Positions 1 to 8,969 are shown, counted from the stretch's first letter. The stretch is 15,310 bases of DNA from Chitinophagales bacterium (GCA_020631035.1 JAHDIA010000050.1:1-15310); one strand, 5' to 3'. A program made the numbers and translations. Notes: a model not told the origin generated them from the letters alone.

Positions 1-68
1 TACGCCTGATAGTAGTGGATAGCTCCCGATGCGAAGCAAATCGGGACTAGAAACGGATAGCAGGGACA
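1..68. repeat. Structured intergenic repeat, copy 1
   Basis: A perfect 7-bp stem (24-30 with 40-46, TCCCGAT/ATCGGGA) is enclosed by a short outer stem (CCTG at 5-8 with CAGG at 61-64). Between the two stems lie internal-loop strands of similar length, beginning ATAGTAGTGG on the left and ending CGGATAG on the right. The copy at 9003-9163 has the same plan: ATAGTAGCGG on the left, GCGAATAG on the right, and a TCCCGAA hairpin between. It lies just past the rsmA stop codon, so it may be transcribed as a 3' end structure. I recall similar sequences scattered between genes in Bacteroidota genomes but cannot check this here. The element may begin before the window. Whether it acts as RNA or DNA, and on which strand, is unknown. 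Confidence 0.55.
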
Positions 69-112
69 CAAAATCGTCCGAAGCACTCAACATTCCGTCC
101 CAATCCAAAAAA

Positions 113-892
113 TCATTGTTTTGCCGCAAAATCTTCGGCAAGTTGGAGTAGTTCTAAATAATCTTCAAGTGTCAATTTATCGGCTCTTTGGTTTTTTATC
201 TCCTCAGACATTTGGCTCGACCAAGGAAATTCTTTGAGGGCATTGCTCAATTTTTTGCGTCTTTGATTAAAAGCTTTTTTGACAATTCGTGCCAACAATT
301 TATAATTGATTTGTGCTGTCTCTTCCAAAGATTTCCGCTGCAATCGAATGACGCCCGACATTACTTTGGGAGGCGGATTAAAAGCAGTTGGAGCTACATC
401 AAACAAGTATTCTGTCTCATAAAAAGCTTGACTCAACACACTCAAAATGCCATAGGCCTTATTGCCTGCGATGGCAGTTATTCGTTGAGCCACCTCTTTT
501 TGGAACATTCCAAGCATTTGTGGAATCTGTTGTCTATTGTCCAATAATTTGAAAAGAATTTGGGAAGATATATTGTAAGGATAATTACCGATCAAGTAAA
601 ACTCGTCCGCTGTCCATTCTTTAAAATCAAATTTTAGAATGTCTTTTTCTATGATCTTGCCAATCAATTGAGGAAACTTCTCCCTTAACAAATTGGGCAA
701 TCGTCGATCCAATTCAATGACTGTCAATTGAATGTCTTTTTCGAGCAATTTTTCAGTCAACACCCCCATACCTGGTCCTACTTCCAACACAAGTGGTTTG
801 GATTTTAACAGCAAAAGTCCATCAGCAATTTGCTGGACAATGGTTTCATCTTTTAAAAAATGTTGTCCGAAAGATTTTTTGGGTCGTATCAT
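113..892 (-). CDS. rsmA: 16S rRNA (adenine1518-N6/adenine1519-N6)-dimethyltransferase RsmA (KsgA)
   Basis: Cytoplasmic SAM-dependent enzyme that dimethylates two adjacent adenines near the 3' end of 16S rRNA late in small-subunit assembly. The 259 residues are normal length for the family. Visible motifs: the N-terminal KKSFGQHFL (5-13), the SAM-binding EVGPGMG (37-43), acidic Glu60 for the ribose, Asp84 after the next strand, the catalytic NYPYN (103-107, the family's NLPYN-type motif), FNPPPKV (171-177) and the helical C-terminal FNQRRKKLSNAL (208-219). The ATG start fits the family's N-terminus. On the minus strand TAATTTG at 930-924 resembles a Bacteroidota -7 box one base short, so promoter support is weak. 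The gene is divergent from the aminopeptidase and is followed by the structured repeat at 1-68. I see no sign of damage. Confidence 0.97.
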   Translation of the reverse strand: MIRPKKSFGQHFLKDETIVQQIADGLLLLKSKPLVLEVGPGMGVLTEKLLEKDIQLTVIELDRRLPNLLREKFPQLIGKIIEKDILKFDFKEWTADEFYLIGNYPYNISSQILFKLLDNRQQIPQMLGMFQKEVAQRITAIAGNKAYGILSVLSQAFYETEYLFDVAPTAFNPPPKVMSGVIRLQRKSLEETAQINYKLLARIVKKAFNQRRKKLSNALKEFPWSSQMSEEIKNQRADKLTLEDYLELLQLAEDFAAKQ

Positions 893-1018
893 TTTTTCTT
901 TTTATCCTATCAAAAATAACTTACAAATTATTGATATATGCCATACATATTAAGTAAAAATATCACATAAATAAGGGCTAGAATGTACAAAAAAGAAACA
1001 CTAGCGTAACATTTTTTT

Positions 1019-1026
1019 TATCTTTG
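1019..1026 (+). promoter_or_regulatory. Probable -7 box of the aminopeptidase gene
   Basis: TATCTTTG matches the Bacteroidota consensus TAnnTTTG exactly and lies 31 bases before the chosen ATG at 1058, leaving a short leader. No clear TTTG-type -33 box is seen upstream, so the call rests on the -7 match and its position. Confidence 0.55.
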
Positions 1027-1057
1027 CGCATTATTTCAGAAAATAATATTGAATTCA

Positions 1058-2491
1058 ATGAATCATACTAGTATAAAACGAAGCCGCAATATAGACAAAA
1101 AGCCCATTCTTTTTTTGTTGGACAAGGATACAGATTTAAAAGAATTGGGGATCGAAGCAGCATCACAATCTTTTATAAAAGAAAAAATCAAACAAAAACA
1201 AAACCTCATTCACTTGACCCAAGAGGGTCGACAAATATTTGTTGCTCATGTAGAATTGGGAGATGAAGCTTACAAAACTGCAGAAAATTTTAGATTGGCT
1301 GGTTCCAAAACTTGTCATGCTGCCAATGCAAGCAAATTGTCAGAAATTGCCATTCAAAATGCTAGTAGTGTCGAAAATGCCCATTTATTGGCAGCAGAAG
1401 GTATGGCATTGAGCAATTACCAGTTTCTGAAGTACAAACACAAGCCTGAAGAGGAAGCCAACAGCTTGAAAAATATTTTGCTATTGAGTTCTGAGGCCAA
1501 TAAAGCTGAAGTCGACGATTTGCAAAATGTAGTAGATGGGGTGTACCATGCTCGTACACTTGTCAATGAACCTTTGAATTTTTTGACAGCTCCTCAATTG
1601 GCAAAGGAAATGCAAAAATTGGGCAAAAAAGCTGGATTCAAGGTAACGGTATTTGACAAAAAGCGCATCGAGAAAGAAAATATGCAAGGTTTGTTGGCAG
1701 TAAATTTGGGTAGTATTGACCATCCAAGTTTTACCATATCTGAATGGAAACCCAAGAAGCCAAAGAACAAGCAACCCATTGTTTTGGTTGGCAAGGGTGT
1801 GGTATTTGATACAGGTGGATTGAGTTTGAAACCGACCTCTAACTCTATGGATTTTATGAAATGTGATATGTCAGGTGCAGCCACAGTAATGGGAGCTATG
1901 TATTCGATTGCTAAGAATAAATTGCCTTTGCATGTCATTGCTTTGCTTCCAGCGACAGACAATCGTCCTGGTTTGAATGCTTACGTTCCTGGGGACATTA
2001 TCAAGATGCGAGATGGTTTAAGAGTTGAGGTATTGAATACAGATGCAGAAGGTCGTATGATTATGGCAGATGCCTTGAGTTATGCCAAAAACTATGATCC
2101 AGAATTGGTGATTGACTTTGCTACTTTAACTGGTTCGGCTATGCGTGCCATTGGTCCATTTGCTTCGGCACTGATGAGTAAGGCGAGTAGAGAAAAAACG
2201 CAAAAAATGTTGGATGCAGGTTATGCTTCTTTTGAGCGTTTGGTTGAATTGCCTTTGTGGGAAGAGTATGGAGAATTGGTCAAATCAGACATTGGAGACA
2301 TCAAAAATGTAGGGGGACCAACAGCAGGAGCAATTACTGCTGGAAAGTTTCTAGAAAACTTTACTGATTACCCTTGGATGCACCTTGACATTGCGCCTAC
2401 TGCTTGGAATTTCAAAAATATGGGCTATCGTTTGAAAAATGGTACGGGCGTTGGTGTGCGCTTGTTGGTGGAATTTTTAAAAAATTATTAG
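1058..2491 (+). CDS. pepA: Leucyl aminopeptidase, family M17
   Basis: Two-metal (Zn/Mn) cytosolic aminopeptidase that removes N-terminal residues from peptides during protein turnover; the family forms hexamers. The catalytic half is complete: GKGVVFDTGG carries metal ligands Lys246 and Asp251, then Lys258 in SLKP, Asp270 in KCDMSG, and the signature NTDAEGRM with Asp329, Glu331 and Arg333 (numbering from the ATG at 1058). DFATLTGSAM follows. The N-terminal domain (about 1-150) is divergent, as usual for M17. The product is 477 residues, normal size. The frame could also open at a TTG at 1049, adding three residues; I prefer the ATG because neither has a ribosome site and ATG is the usual start. 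A TAnnTTTG box at 1019-1026 and a strong terminator at 2507-2558 suggest a single-gene unit. The symbol is by family; the exact substrate range is not shown. Confidence 0.93.
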   Translation: MNHTSIKRSRNIDKKPILFLLDKDTDLKELGIEAASQSFIKEKIKQKQNLIHLTQEGRQIFVAHVELGDEAYKTAENFRLAGSKTCHAANASKLSEIAIQNASSVENAHLLAAEGMALSNYQFLKYKHKPEEEANSLKNILLLSSEANKAEVDDLQNVVDGVYHARTLVNEPLNFLTAPQLAKEMQKLGKKAGFKVTVFDKKRIEKENMQGLLAVNLGSIDHPSFTISEWKPKKPKNKQPIVLVGKGVVFDTGGLSLKPTSNSMDFMKCDMSGAATVMGAMYSIAKNKLPLHVIALLPATDNRPGLNAYVPGDIIKMRDGLRVEVLNTDAEGRMIMADALSYAKNYDPELVIDFATLTGSAMRAIGPFASALMSKASREKTQKMLDAGYASFERLVELPLWEEYGELVKSDIGDIKNVGGPTAGAITAGKFLENFTDYPWMHLDIAPTAWNFKNMGYRLKNGTGVGVRLLVEFLKNY

Positions 2492-2506
2492 ACATAAGAC
2501 ATTGAC

Positions 2507-2558
2507 TATAAAAACAAAAAACCGATTCCGTCATTGGAATCGGTTTTTTGTTTTTATA
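2507..2558 (+). terminator. Strong intrinsic terminator after the aminopeptidase gene
   Basis: A perfect 23-bp inverted repeat (2507-2529 with 2536-2558) surrounds a 6-base loop (GTCATT). The top of the stem is ACCGATTCC/GGAATCGGT. The lower stem is an A-tract on the left and a T-tract on the right, so the transcript has a GC-containing stem followed by a U-run. Because of the A-tract the structure would also read as a terminator on the minus strand. It starts 15 bases after the stop codon. Confidence 0.93.
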
Positions 2559-2587
2559 AGAGCCAATAATATTTGCTAAAAAAAGCA

Positions 2588-2595
2588 TAACTTTG
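2588..2595 (+). promoter_or_regulatory. Probable -7 box for the 63-residue protein gene
   Basis: TAACTTTG fits TAnnTTTG exactly and lies between the terminator and the small gene at 2675, leaving a leader of roughly 70 to 80 bases. A TTTG at 2572-2575 is only 12 bases upstream, too close for a standard -33 box. Confidence 0.5.
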
Positions 2596-2674
2596 CTTAA
2601 TTCGACTGCTAAAAATATGCGTCTATCAGCAGTGGTAAAAAATCCTATAAAAAACAAACAAAACCAAAATTGAT

Positions 2675-2866
2675 ATGGCAGACAATACCTCAAACAACAA
2701 CACTCCCCAACAAGAATACCAAGCAGGGGATAAGTATGAAATTCCATACGAAGGCTCATTGGGTTTGCTTGCGCTAGGACACATTGGTTTGAAGCTATGG
2801 CGTGAGAAGCGTGCAGAAGTAGATGCGCAACGCAAGGCGCAACAAAATGCCAACAAGCAAGAGTAG
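2675..2866 (+). CDS. Small conserved-looking protein of unknown function (63 aa)
   Basis: I do not recognise a named family. The first 20 residues are polar and rich in Asn, Gln and Asp. A central block IPYEGSLGLLALGHIGLKLW (23-42) contains a Gly/Leu stretch that could be a short amphipathic or hydrophobic helix. The tail is charged and probably helical (REKRAEVDAQRKAQ). There is no signal peptide and no Cys or His cluster. The hydrophobic stretch is short and Gly-rich for a transmembrane helix, so a cytosolic or membrane-associated protein is more likely. Support for a real gene is its position between a terminator and the next gene, its own TAnnTTTG box, and protein-like composition. I vaguely recall similar small proteins with an EGSLGLLALG-type core in Bacteroidota; unverified. 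It lies 76 bases before the large lipoprotein gene with no terminator between, so co-transcription is possible. Confidence 0.7.
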   Translation: MADNTSNNNTPQQEYQAGDKYEIPYEGSLGLLALGHIGLKLWREKRAEVDAQRKAQQNANKQE

Positions 2867-2942
2867 AAAAAATAAAGCTTATTCATTTCCCCAAATTTAA
2901 ACCCTTTTATTTGAAAGCATAAGCTTGCTAACCAATAACCTT

Positions 2943-5900
2943 ATGAAAAAATCACCCTATTTATATTGCTTTTTTCTTCTTGGATTTCTCCTCTATTCTT
3001 GTCAATCAGACCAACAAGAACAGAAGAAAAACGAGCTTGGCACATCCAATACAAACAAACAAACATCTTCCACCAAAACTCTTTTTCAATTATTAGATAC
3101 TGGTCAAACGGGCATTGATTTTGTAAACAAAATAGAAGACATTCCCAGTGCCAATGTCAATATTTATGATAATTTTTACAATGGTGGTGGAGTAGCGATT
3201 GGAGACATCAACAATGACGATTTATTAGATGTGCTTTTTTTGGGCAATCAAGTTGCCAACAAGCTTTATTTAAACAAAGGCAATTTGCAATTTGAAGATG
3301 TTACTGCAAAGGCAGGCATTGCTGATGTCAATTATTGGTCCAATAGTGCCAGTATGATAGACATCAATGAAGATGGTTGGTTGGATATTTATATTTGTCA
3401 TGCAGGTCCTGCTTCATTTTACAAAAAAAAGAACAATACACTATACATCAATCAGGGAGATGGGACTTTTAAAGAACAAGCTCAGGCACATAATTTGGTT
3501 GATGACTCTTATTCAACCAATAGTGCTTTTTTTGATTATGATGTAGATGGCGATTTGGATTTGTTTGTGATGAATCACACCGATTTTATCAATCGTTTTG
3601 CCAATGCCAATAGACAAATAAATACCTTAGATCAAATCAACAATTATTTGCAAGAGGGAAAGAACCGTGAAAATGCTTGCAATATTTTGTTTGAAAACAA
3701 AGGCAATGGACAATTTGTCCGCAGTACCCAAAAAGCAGGCGTCATGCAATGGGGATTTGGTTTGGGCTTGTCCGTTTGTGATTTTGACAAAGACAATCTA
3801 CCCGATTTGTATGTTGCCAATGACCACGAAGTTCCCGACTTTATGTATCACAATTCAAAAGGCAAATTTGTAGATGTCAACAAAGAGAGATTGGGACACA
3901 ATGCACAGTTTAGTATGGGTTGCGATTTTGCTGACTTTAACAACGACACTTGGCCAGACTTTGCCATAGTTGATATGGTTTCGGCCGACAGGGTTCGCAA
4001 CAAAACATTGATGGCTCCGATGAATGAGAGCAAGTTCATTCACTTGACCCAAAAGAGAGGCTACCAAAAACAATTTATGTTCAATGTGATGCAGTTGAAC
4101 AATGGAGGCGGCTATTTTAGTGACATTGGATTGATGACAGGAACCAGTTTGACCGATTGGAGCTGGAGTTCTTTGTTTGCCGATTTCGACTTGGATGGCG
4201 ACAAAGATTATTATGTAACCAATGGCTATCTTAGAGATACTCGCAACAGAGACATTGGCAACCAACTCAAAAAAGAAGCCCAAGCTCTACAAGCACAGGG
4301 CAAAAAAGTGAGTCGAGAACAAAGACTTGAAAATTTAAAAAAATTCCCTTCTGTTCCCTTGGTCAATCATCTATATGTCAACCAAGGCAATTACCATTTT
4401 GAAAACTTAGCGAGTGAATTGGGAATGTCGCAAGAGTCGTTTTCCAATGGAGCTGCTTATGCCGATTTGGACAATGATGGTGATTTGGACTTAATTGTCA
4501 ACAACATCAATGCGCCTGCTTTTGTCTATAAAAATCTCCAACAAGAAAAATCAAACAACAATTATCTAGTTGTCAAAATGGGTCCTGAAAACAAAAACTT
4601 AAATGCCAAGTTAACCCTTTATACTGGCAATGAAAAACAATACATTGACTACCACCCTACTAGGGGCTTTTTCTCTTCAATGTATGCACCTCAAGTATTT
4701 GGCTTGGGCAATTATCAAAATGTGGACAGCTTGATTGTTGAGTGGATTTATGGAGACAAAAAAGTACTCAAAAACATAGATGCCAATCAGACCATCAAAG
4801 TATCTATCACAGATCAAGATGTTGTAAAACCCAATGCTCCTAAAAAACAAAACACTCATTTTGACAAGCTTACAGCTTCTCAAAAAGGATTGAACTTTAA
4901 ACACCAAGAAAACGAATATTGGGACTTTAAACGGGAGACTTTGCTTCCACACAAACAATCTACACATGGACCTAGCCTGGCAGTTGGAGATGTCAATGGT
5001 GATGGCTTGGAAGATGTATATGTTGGTGGTGCGAAAGACCAAGCAGGTGTTTTGTATCTACAAAACAAACAACAAGGCTTTAGTCAATCTCAACAATCCA
5101 GTTTTCAAAACACCAAAGCTTTTGAGGACATTGGCGCATTGTTTTTTGATTGCGACAATGACCAAGACTTGGATCTTTATGTGAGCAGTGGTGGTGGTGG
5201 TGCCTTTTTGCCTTATCAAGCTCCTTTACAAGACCGCTTGTACAAAAACGATGGCAAAGGCAATTTTACTTTGAGTGAAAAAAGTTTGCCTCTGACACAC
5301 GGAAGCAATGGTAGAGTAAAAGCATGTGATTTTGACAAAGATGGCGATTTGGATTTATTTGTCGCTGGTCGGGTTGTGCCAGGTTTTTATCCTGTTGTCC
5401 CCAAGAGTTACTTATTGCAAAATGACAATGGTAACTTTAGCAATGTCACCCCTGACTTGGCAAAAGACTTGGAAAAAATAGGAATGGTGACAGACTTTAT
5501 TTGGATGGATCTCAACCAAGACGAATACCAAGATTTGGTTTTGGTAGGTGAATGGATGAACATCGAATTTTTTGTACAAAAGGATGGTGTCTTTGTTAAA
5601 TCTACTGAACAATATTTGAATCAAGAGATGCGTGCTTGGTGGTTTAGTTTAGAGGCAGCAGATTTTGACAATGATGGCGACCAAGATTTGGTAGCAGGCA
5701 ATTTGGGTCTGAACAATAAATTTCATCCTTCCAAGAAAAAACCCTTTGAAATCTACTTTGACGATTTTGACGAAAATGGCACCTTCGACATTGTATTGAC
5801 CAAATGCGATAAAGGCAAAACTTATCCGTTAAGAGGAAAAGATTGCTCAACAGAGCAAATGCCTTTTATCAGTGAAAAGTACAAAACCTATGAAGCTTTT

Positions 5901-6341
5901 GCCAATGCGACCATCAATGATGTATTTAAAGCTGAAAAATTAGACAAGGCCACCAATTACAAAATCACCGATTTCCAAAGTGTGTATCTTGAAAACAAAA
6001 ATGGTCAATTTGTCCCCCAAGCCTTGCCTACAGAAGTACAATTTGCCCCCATTATGGATATGTTGTGCAAAGACATTAACAAAGATGGCAATATGGACAT
6101 TGTATTGGCTGGTAACCTAACGGGAACAGAAATAGAAACCCCGAGCTATGATGCTGGTACTGGTTATTTACTACTGGGTAAAGGGGATGGGCATTTTGAA
6201 GCAATTCATTATACCCAAAGTGGCATTCACTTAAATGGAGATGTAAGGAATATGGCTTGGTTAAATATTCAAGGTACACCTCACTTATTGGTCGCCAATA
6301 ACAATAGCCACTTACAACTCTTAAAAGCAAATTTTTTATAA
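2943..6341 (+). CDS. FG-GAP/VCBS-repeat lipoprotein with ASPIC/UnbV domain (CRTAC1-like)
   Basis: Predicted surface or periplasmic lipoprotein of 1132 residues. The N-terminus is a lipoprotein signal peptide (MKKSPYLYCFFLLGFLLYSC) with lipobox LYSC; the mature Cys is followed by a polar, Gln/Asn-rich linker. About fourteen calcium-binding-type repeats of the form DxDxDGxxD follow, the first GDINNDDLLD (87-96) and the last KDINKDGNMD (near 1043). Seven lie before and seven after an ASPIC/UnbV domain at about 539-622 (NYLVVKMG to ANQTIKVS). This suggests two seven-bladed propellers joined by the UnbV module (inference). Such proteins are common in Bacteroidota and are thought to bind ligands or polysaccharide at the cell surface; no enzyme activity is established. 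The ATG at 2943 is chosen over an upstream TTG at 2925 because it puts the Lys-rich n-region first. No GC-rich terminator separates it from the gene at 6441. Confidence 0.93.
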   Translation: MKKSPYLYCFFLLGFLLYSCQSDQQEQKKNELGTSNTNKQTSSTKTLFQLLDTGQTGIDFVNKIEDIPSANVNIYDNFYNGGGVAIGDINNDDLLDVLFLGNQVANKLYLNKGNLQFEDVTAKAGIADVNYWSNSASMIDINEDGWLDIYICHAGPASFYKKKNNTLYINQGDGTFKEQAQAHNLVDDSYSTNSAFFDYDVDGDLDLFVMNHTDFINRFANANRQINTLDQINNYLQEGKNRENACNILFENKGNGQFVRSTQKAGVMQWGFGLGLSVCDFDKDNLPDLYVANDHEVPDFMYHNSKGKFVDVNKERLGHNAQFSMGCDFADFNNDTWPDFAIVDMVSADRVRNKTLMAPMNESKFIHLTQKRGYQKQFMFNVMQLNNGGGYFSDIGLMTGTSLTDWSWSSLFADFDLDGDKDYYVTNGYLRDTRNRDIGNQLKKEAQALQAQGKKVSREQRLENLKKFPSVPLVNHLYVNQGNYHFENLASELGMSQESFSNGAAYADLDNDGDLDLIVNNINAPAFVYKNLQQEKSNNNYLVVKMGPENKNLNAKLTLYTGNEKQYIDYHPTRGFFSSMYAPQVFGLGNYQNVDSLIVEWIYGDKKVLKNIDANQTIKVSITDQDVVKPNAPKKQNTHFDKLTASQKGLNFKHQENEYWDFKRETLLPHKQSTHGPSLAVGDVNGDGLEDVYVGGAKDQAGVLYLQNKQQGFSQSQQSSFQNTKAFEDIGALFFDCDNDQDLDLYVSSGGGGAFLPYQAPLQDRLYKNDGKGNFTLSEKSLPLTHGSNGRVKACDFDKDGDLDLFVAGRVVPGFYPVVPKSYLLQNDNGNFSNVTPDLAKDLEKIGMVTDFIWMDLNQDEYQDLVLVGEWMNIEFFVQKDGVFVKSTEQYLNQEMRAWWFSLEAADFDNDGDQDLVAGNLGLNNKFHPSKKKPFEIYFDDFDENGTFDIVLTKCDKGKTYPLRGKDCSTEQMPFISEKYKTYEAFANATINDVFKAEKLDKATNYKITDFQSVYLENKNGQFVPQALPTEVQFAPIMDMLCKDINKDGNMDIVLAGNLTGTEIETPSYDAGTGYLLLGKGDGHFEAIHYTQSGIHLNGDVRNMAWLNIQGTPHLLVANNNSHLQLLKANFL

Positions 6342-6360
6342 AAAAGAAATTAACTCATTC

Positions 6361-6429
6361 AATAGCTCTATCTTTTATCAATCATAGCCTATGATTATTG
6401 TACCGCTTTGATTTCGTATAGAGCTTATT
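6361..6429. other. Nested inverted repeats in the leader of the first AlkP-TPR-sulfotransferase gene
   Basis: Outer arms AATAGCTCTAT (6361-6371) and ATAGAGCTTATT (6418-6429) pair with one bulged base. Inside is a perfect 7-bp hairpin, AATCATA-GCC-TATGATT (6380-6396). The structure ends 11 bases before the ATG at 6441. It is AT-rich with no U-run directly after it, so it reads more like a regulatory leader or operator than a terminator. It could also be chance in AT-rich DNA. Confidence 0.35.
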
Positions 6430-6440
6430 AAACAAATATT

Positions 6441-8969
6441 ATGTCCTCAGAGAACAATAAAAGACTGGCAAAAAAAGTATTATTGATTGGTTGGGGTTCC
6501 GCTGATTGGAAAGTACTTAACCCAATTATGAAGATTGGCAAACTACCAAATCTAAAAGAATTGGTGGACACTGGAACCAAGGCTACACTAGGAGCACTAG
6601 ACCCTCCCCTCCCCCCTGCCGCTTGGACCAGTATTGTCACAGGTAAAATTCCTTACAAACACCAGATACATTCCTTTACAGAAGTTGCTGAGAATGCCAT
6701 TTTACCTATTTCTTCTAATTCTAAAAAGGCTCTCGCTCTTTGGGAGATTTTGTCTCACCAAAATCTCAAAGTACATCAAGTAGGTTGCTGGGCAAGTCAT
6801 CCAACGACGAGCATCAATGGTATCTCTGTGTCTGATTTGTATCCTTACTACAACAAAGAAACACTCTCTGAGGACGCCATTTTTCCCAAAAACCAAAAAG
6901 ATACCTTTGCCAATTTCTTGGTAGACTCTTCTGAGATTACCGACAAACAGCTTGCGATGTTTGCACCTCATGCCAAATGGAATGACGAAGCTTACCAAAC
7001 CTACAAACAAGCCATTGTCAACTTCCTCGCTCAAACCCAATCTTTACACAATGCTGCCAAGCACATTCTGGAAACCGAAGAGTGGGACCAAATGAGCGTG
7101 TTCTACAACCAACTAAGTGCACTTACCTCCTTGCTGATGCCTTTTCATGTTGCTGAATATAAAAAGGTAGACACCAATATGAAAAAAACATTGAACAAGG
7201 CATTGGTAGCCGCTTACCAACACTTGGACAATATGCTGGGTGAATTGATGGATTTGGTAGGAGAAGAAACCACCATTTTCCTAGTTTCACAGGGCGGTTA
7301 CTTGCCCGATAAATTGTGGGTGGAGAAACTCAAACGTCCCCATTCTAGATATGAATTCATCACTCCTGGTATTTTTGTATTTAATGGACAAAGTGCCAGC
7401 CAAAAAGAAGAATTTTTTGGAGTAACTGCCTTAGATATTGCTCCAACCATATTGGCATTATTGGGTGCCCCCTTTGCCAAAGACTTTGATGGAAAAATCA
7501 CCATTGCTCCCCAATTCTTTGAAAAAGTCAATACTGTCGTAGAAAGTTTTGAAAGACCTCAAATGAACCTTGATAAAAAAGCTGATCTCTCAACAGCCGA
7601 TTTACTAGAGTTACAATTGGCGGAGCTAGAATATGCTGCCAATAGCAAATACAATCTGGAAGAAAATTATGAATACCTCAAAGCCAGAAGCCTAATGAAC
7701 ATTGGGCAACAACTAGAGGCAGTCCCAATACTTGAAGATTTATGGGCACGTTACCCTTACAATTATTGGTATGGTGGTCGCTTGGCTGGTTGCTATTTAT
7801 CTGTCAACCGTCCCGAAGAAGGAATAGAATTATTGGACACCGTATTGGACATCGTAGAAGGCATACCCGACCTCCACTTGCTCAGAGGGCAAGTCTTGAT
7901 GGCCAATATGAAATTCCGTTCTGCCGTTACAGAGTTTGATAAGGCAGAAGCCAATATCGGAATGATGGGCAGTATTTACCCACAAATTGCCGATGCTTAT
8001 CTCAAAATGCACCAACACCAAGAAGCCATTGTACGCTTGAACAAAGAAATTGAAATCAATCCTACACCTGCAGCTTATTTGACATTGGCAATGGTGTACA
8101 TACAAAAAAAGCAAATCAAAAAAGCCATAGAGCCATTGGAAAAAACGGTAGAAATTGCCCCACAACATCCACTGGCTTGGTTCCATTTGGCAACGGGTTA
8201 CTATCAAGCACAAGAATATCAAAAATCTGCTGATGCCTTTGAAAATGCCAAGAAATTCAACAAAGATCCCAAGGCACAAAAAAACATCCAACAACACCTT
8301 GTCAAATTGTACCGTGACCACCTCAACCGTCCCGACAAAATCAAAGAGATGCAAGAGGCTTACGAAAAGAGCATTGGCTCCCAAGGCACGGTTACCATTG
8401 TATCTGGCTTGCCTCGTTCTGGTACTTCTATGATGATGCAAATGTTGGTCAAGGGCGGAATGGAGGCCTTTACCGATGGCAAAAGAGAAGCCGACGAAAA
8501 CAACCAAAAAGGCTATTACGAACACGATGCCGTGAAGGGTATGGCAAGAGACAAAAGCTTTATGAGAAATGTAGGCAACAAAGTAGTCAAAGTCATTTCT
8601 CACTTGCTTTTCCATTTGCCGCATGTTTATAAATACAAGATTGTGTTTATGGATCGTGAAATTGAAGAGGTTATGAACTCTCAACACAAAATGTTGGGAC
8701 GTTTGGGCAAAGAAAGAGGCGAAGACAAAGAAAACTCTATGAAACTGCTAAAACCTTTTAAAGAAAGTAGAGAAAAGGCCATCAAGTGGTGTCAAAACAA
8801 CAATAAATTTGTAGACATCTTATTGGTGCCTTATTCAGAAGCCATCAACAATCCTTTGGAACAAGCCAAAAAAGTAAACGCCTTTTTGGGTGGTCATTTG
8901 GATGAGATGGCAATGGCTGCGGTTGTAGATGCCAGCTTGTATAGAGAAAAAACAAGCAGTGTATCATAG
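6441..8969 (+). CDS. AlkP-superfamily pseudoenzyme domain + TPR repeats + sulfotransferase-like domain
   Basis: 842-residue cytoplasmic protein (no signal peptide) with three parts. Residues about 10-370 match the COG3379-type AlkP phosphohydrolase fold and align with the paralogue at 9243. The nucleophile-position Thr63 (AAWTSIVTG) remains, but every metal ligand is replaced: Gly19 for Asp15, Ser226 for Asp233, Ser230 for His237, Gln284 and Gly285 for Asp291 and His292, and Phe306 for His317. The domain should therefore be inactive as a metallo-phosphohydrolase and may bind or regulate (inference). Residues about 390-640 are TPR repeats. Residues about 652-842 are sulfotransferase-like, with the PAPS 5'-phosphosulfate loop RSGTS (659-663) and a 3'-phosphate pair Arg739...Ser747 at the usual spacing, so this part may be active. 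The frame is intact, so this is not a pseudogene. The leader holds nested inverted repeats. The acceptor is unknown. Confidence 0.85.
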   Translation: MSSENNKRLAKKVLLIGWGSADWKVLNPIMKIGKLPNLKELVDTGTKATLGALDPPLPPAAWTSIVTGKIPYKHQIHSFTEVAENAILPISSNSKKALALWEILSHQNLKVHQVGCWASHPTTSINGISVSDLYPYYNKETLSEDAIFPKNQKDTFANFLVDSSEITDKQLAMFAPHAKWNDEAYQTYKQAIVNFLAQTQSLHNAAKHILETEEWDQMSVFYNQLSALTSLLMPFHVAEYKKVDTNMKKTLNKALVAAYQHLDNMLGELMDLVGEETTIFLVSQGGYLPDKLWVEKLKRPHSRYEFITPGIFVFNGQSASQKEEFFGVTALDIAPTILALLGAPFAKDFDGKITIAPQFFEKVNTVVESFERPQMNLDKKADLSTADLLELQLAELEYAANSKYNLEENYEYLKARSLMNIGQQLEAVPILEDLWARYPYNYWYGGRLAGCYLSVNRPEEGIELLDTVLDIVEGIPDLHLLRGQVLMANMKFRSAVTEFDKAEANIGMMGSIYPQIADAYLKMHQHQEAIVRLNKEIEINPTPAAYLTLAMVYIQKKQIKKAIEPLEKTVEIAPQHPLAWFHLATGYYQAQEYQKSADAFENAKKFNKDPKAQKNIQQHLVKLYRDHLNRPDKIKEMQEAYEKSIGSQGTVTIVSGLPRSGTSMMMQMLVKGGMEAFTDGKREADENNQKGYYEHDAVKGMARDKSFMRNVGNKVVKVISHLLFHLPHVYKYKIVFMDREIEEVMNSQHKMLGRLGKERGEDKENSMKLLKPFKESREKAIKWCQNNNKFVDILLVPYSEAINNPLEQAKKVNAFLGGHLDEMAMAAVVDASLYREKTSSVS

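Noticed and set aside
188..547. A 119-codon plus-strand frame within rsmA
   Set aside because: It is antisense to a fully conserved rsmA and has no family features.
1049..1057. TTG start three codons before the aminopeptidase ATG
   Set aside because: There is no ribosome site to favour it, and the ATG at 1058 is the more usual start codon.
2925..2942. TTG start six codons before the lipoprotein ATG
   Set aside because: It would place MLTNNL before the Lys-rich start of the signal peptide; the ATG at 2943 gives a normal lipoprotein signal.
3190..6110. Recurring GATnnnGATGGC-like sequences that could look like a DNA repeat array
   Set aside because: They are coding repeats for the DxDxDG loops, in frame and unequally spaced; not CRISPR or tandem DNA repeats.
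7830..8687. A 285-codon open frame on the minus strand
   Set aside because: It lies fully inside the TPR and sulfotransferase region of the plus-strand gene, has unlikely composition (rich in Phe, His and Cys) and no start signals; it is a shadow frame.
6441..8969. Calling the first paralogue a pseudogene
   Set aside because: The frame is intact over 842 codons and the sulfotransferase motifs and TPRs are preserved; only the AlkP metal ligands are lost.
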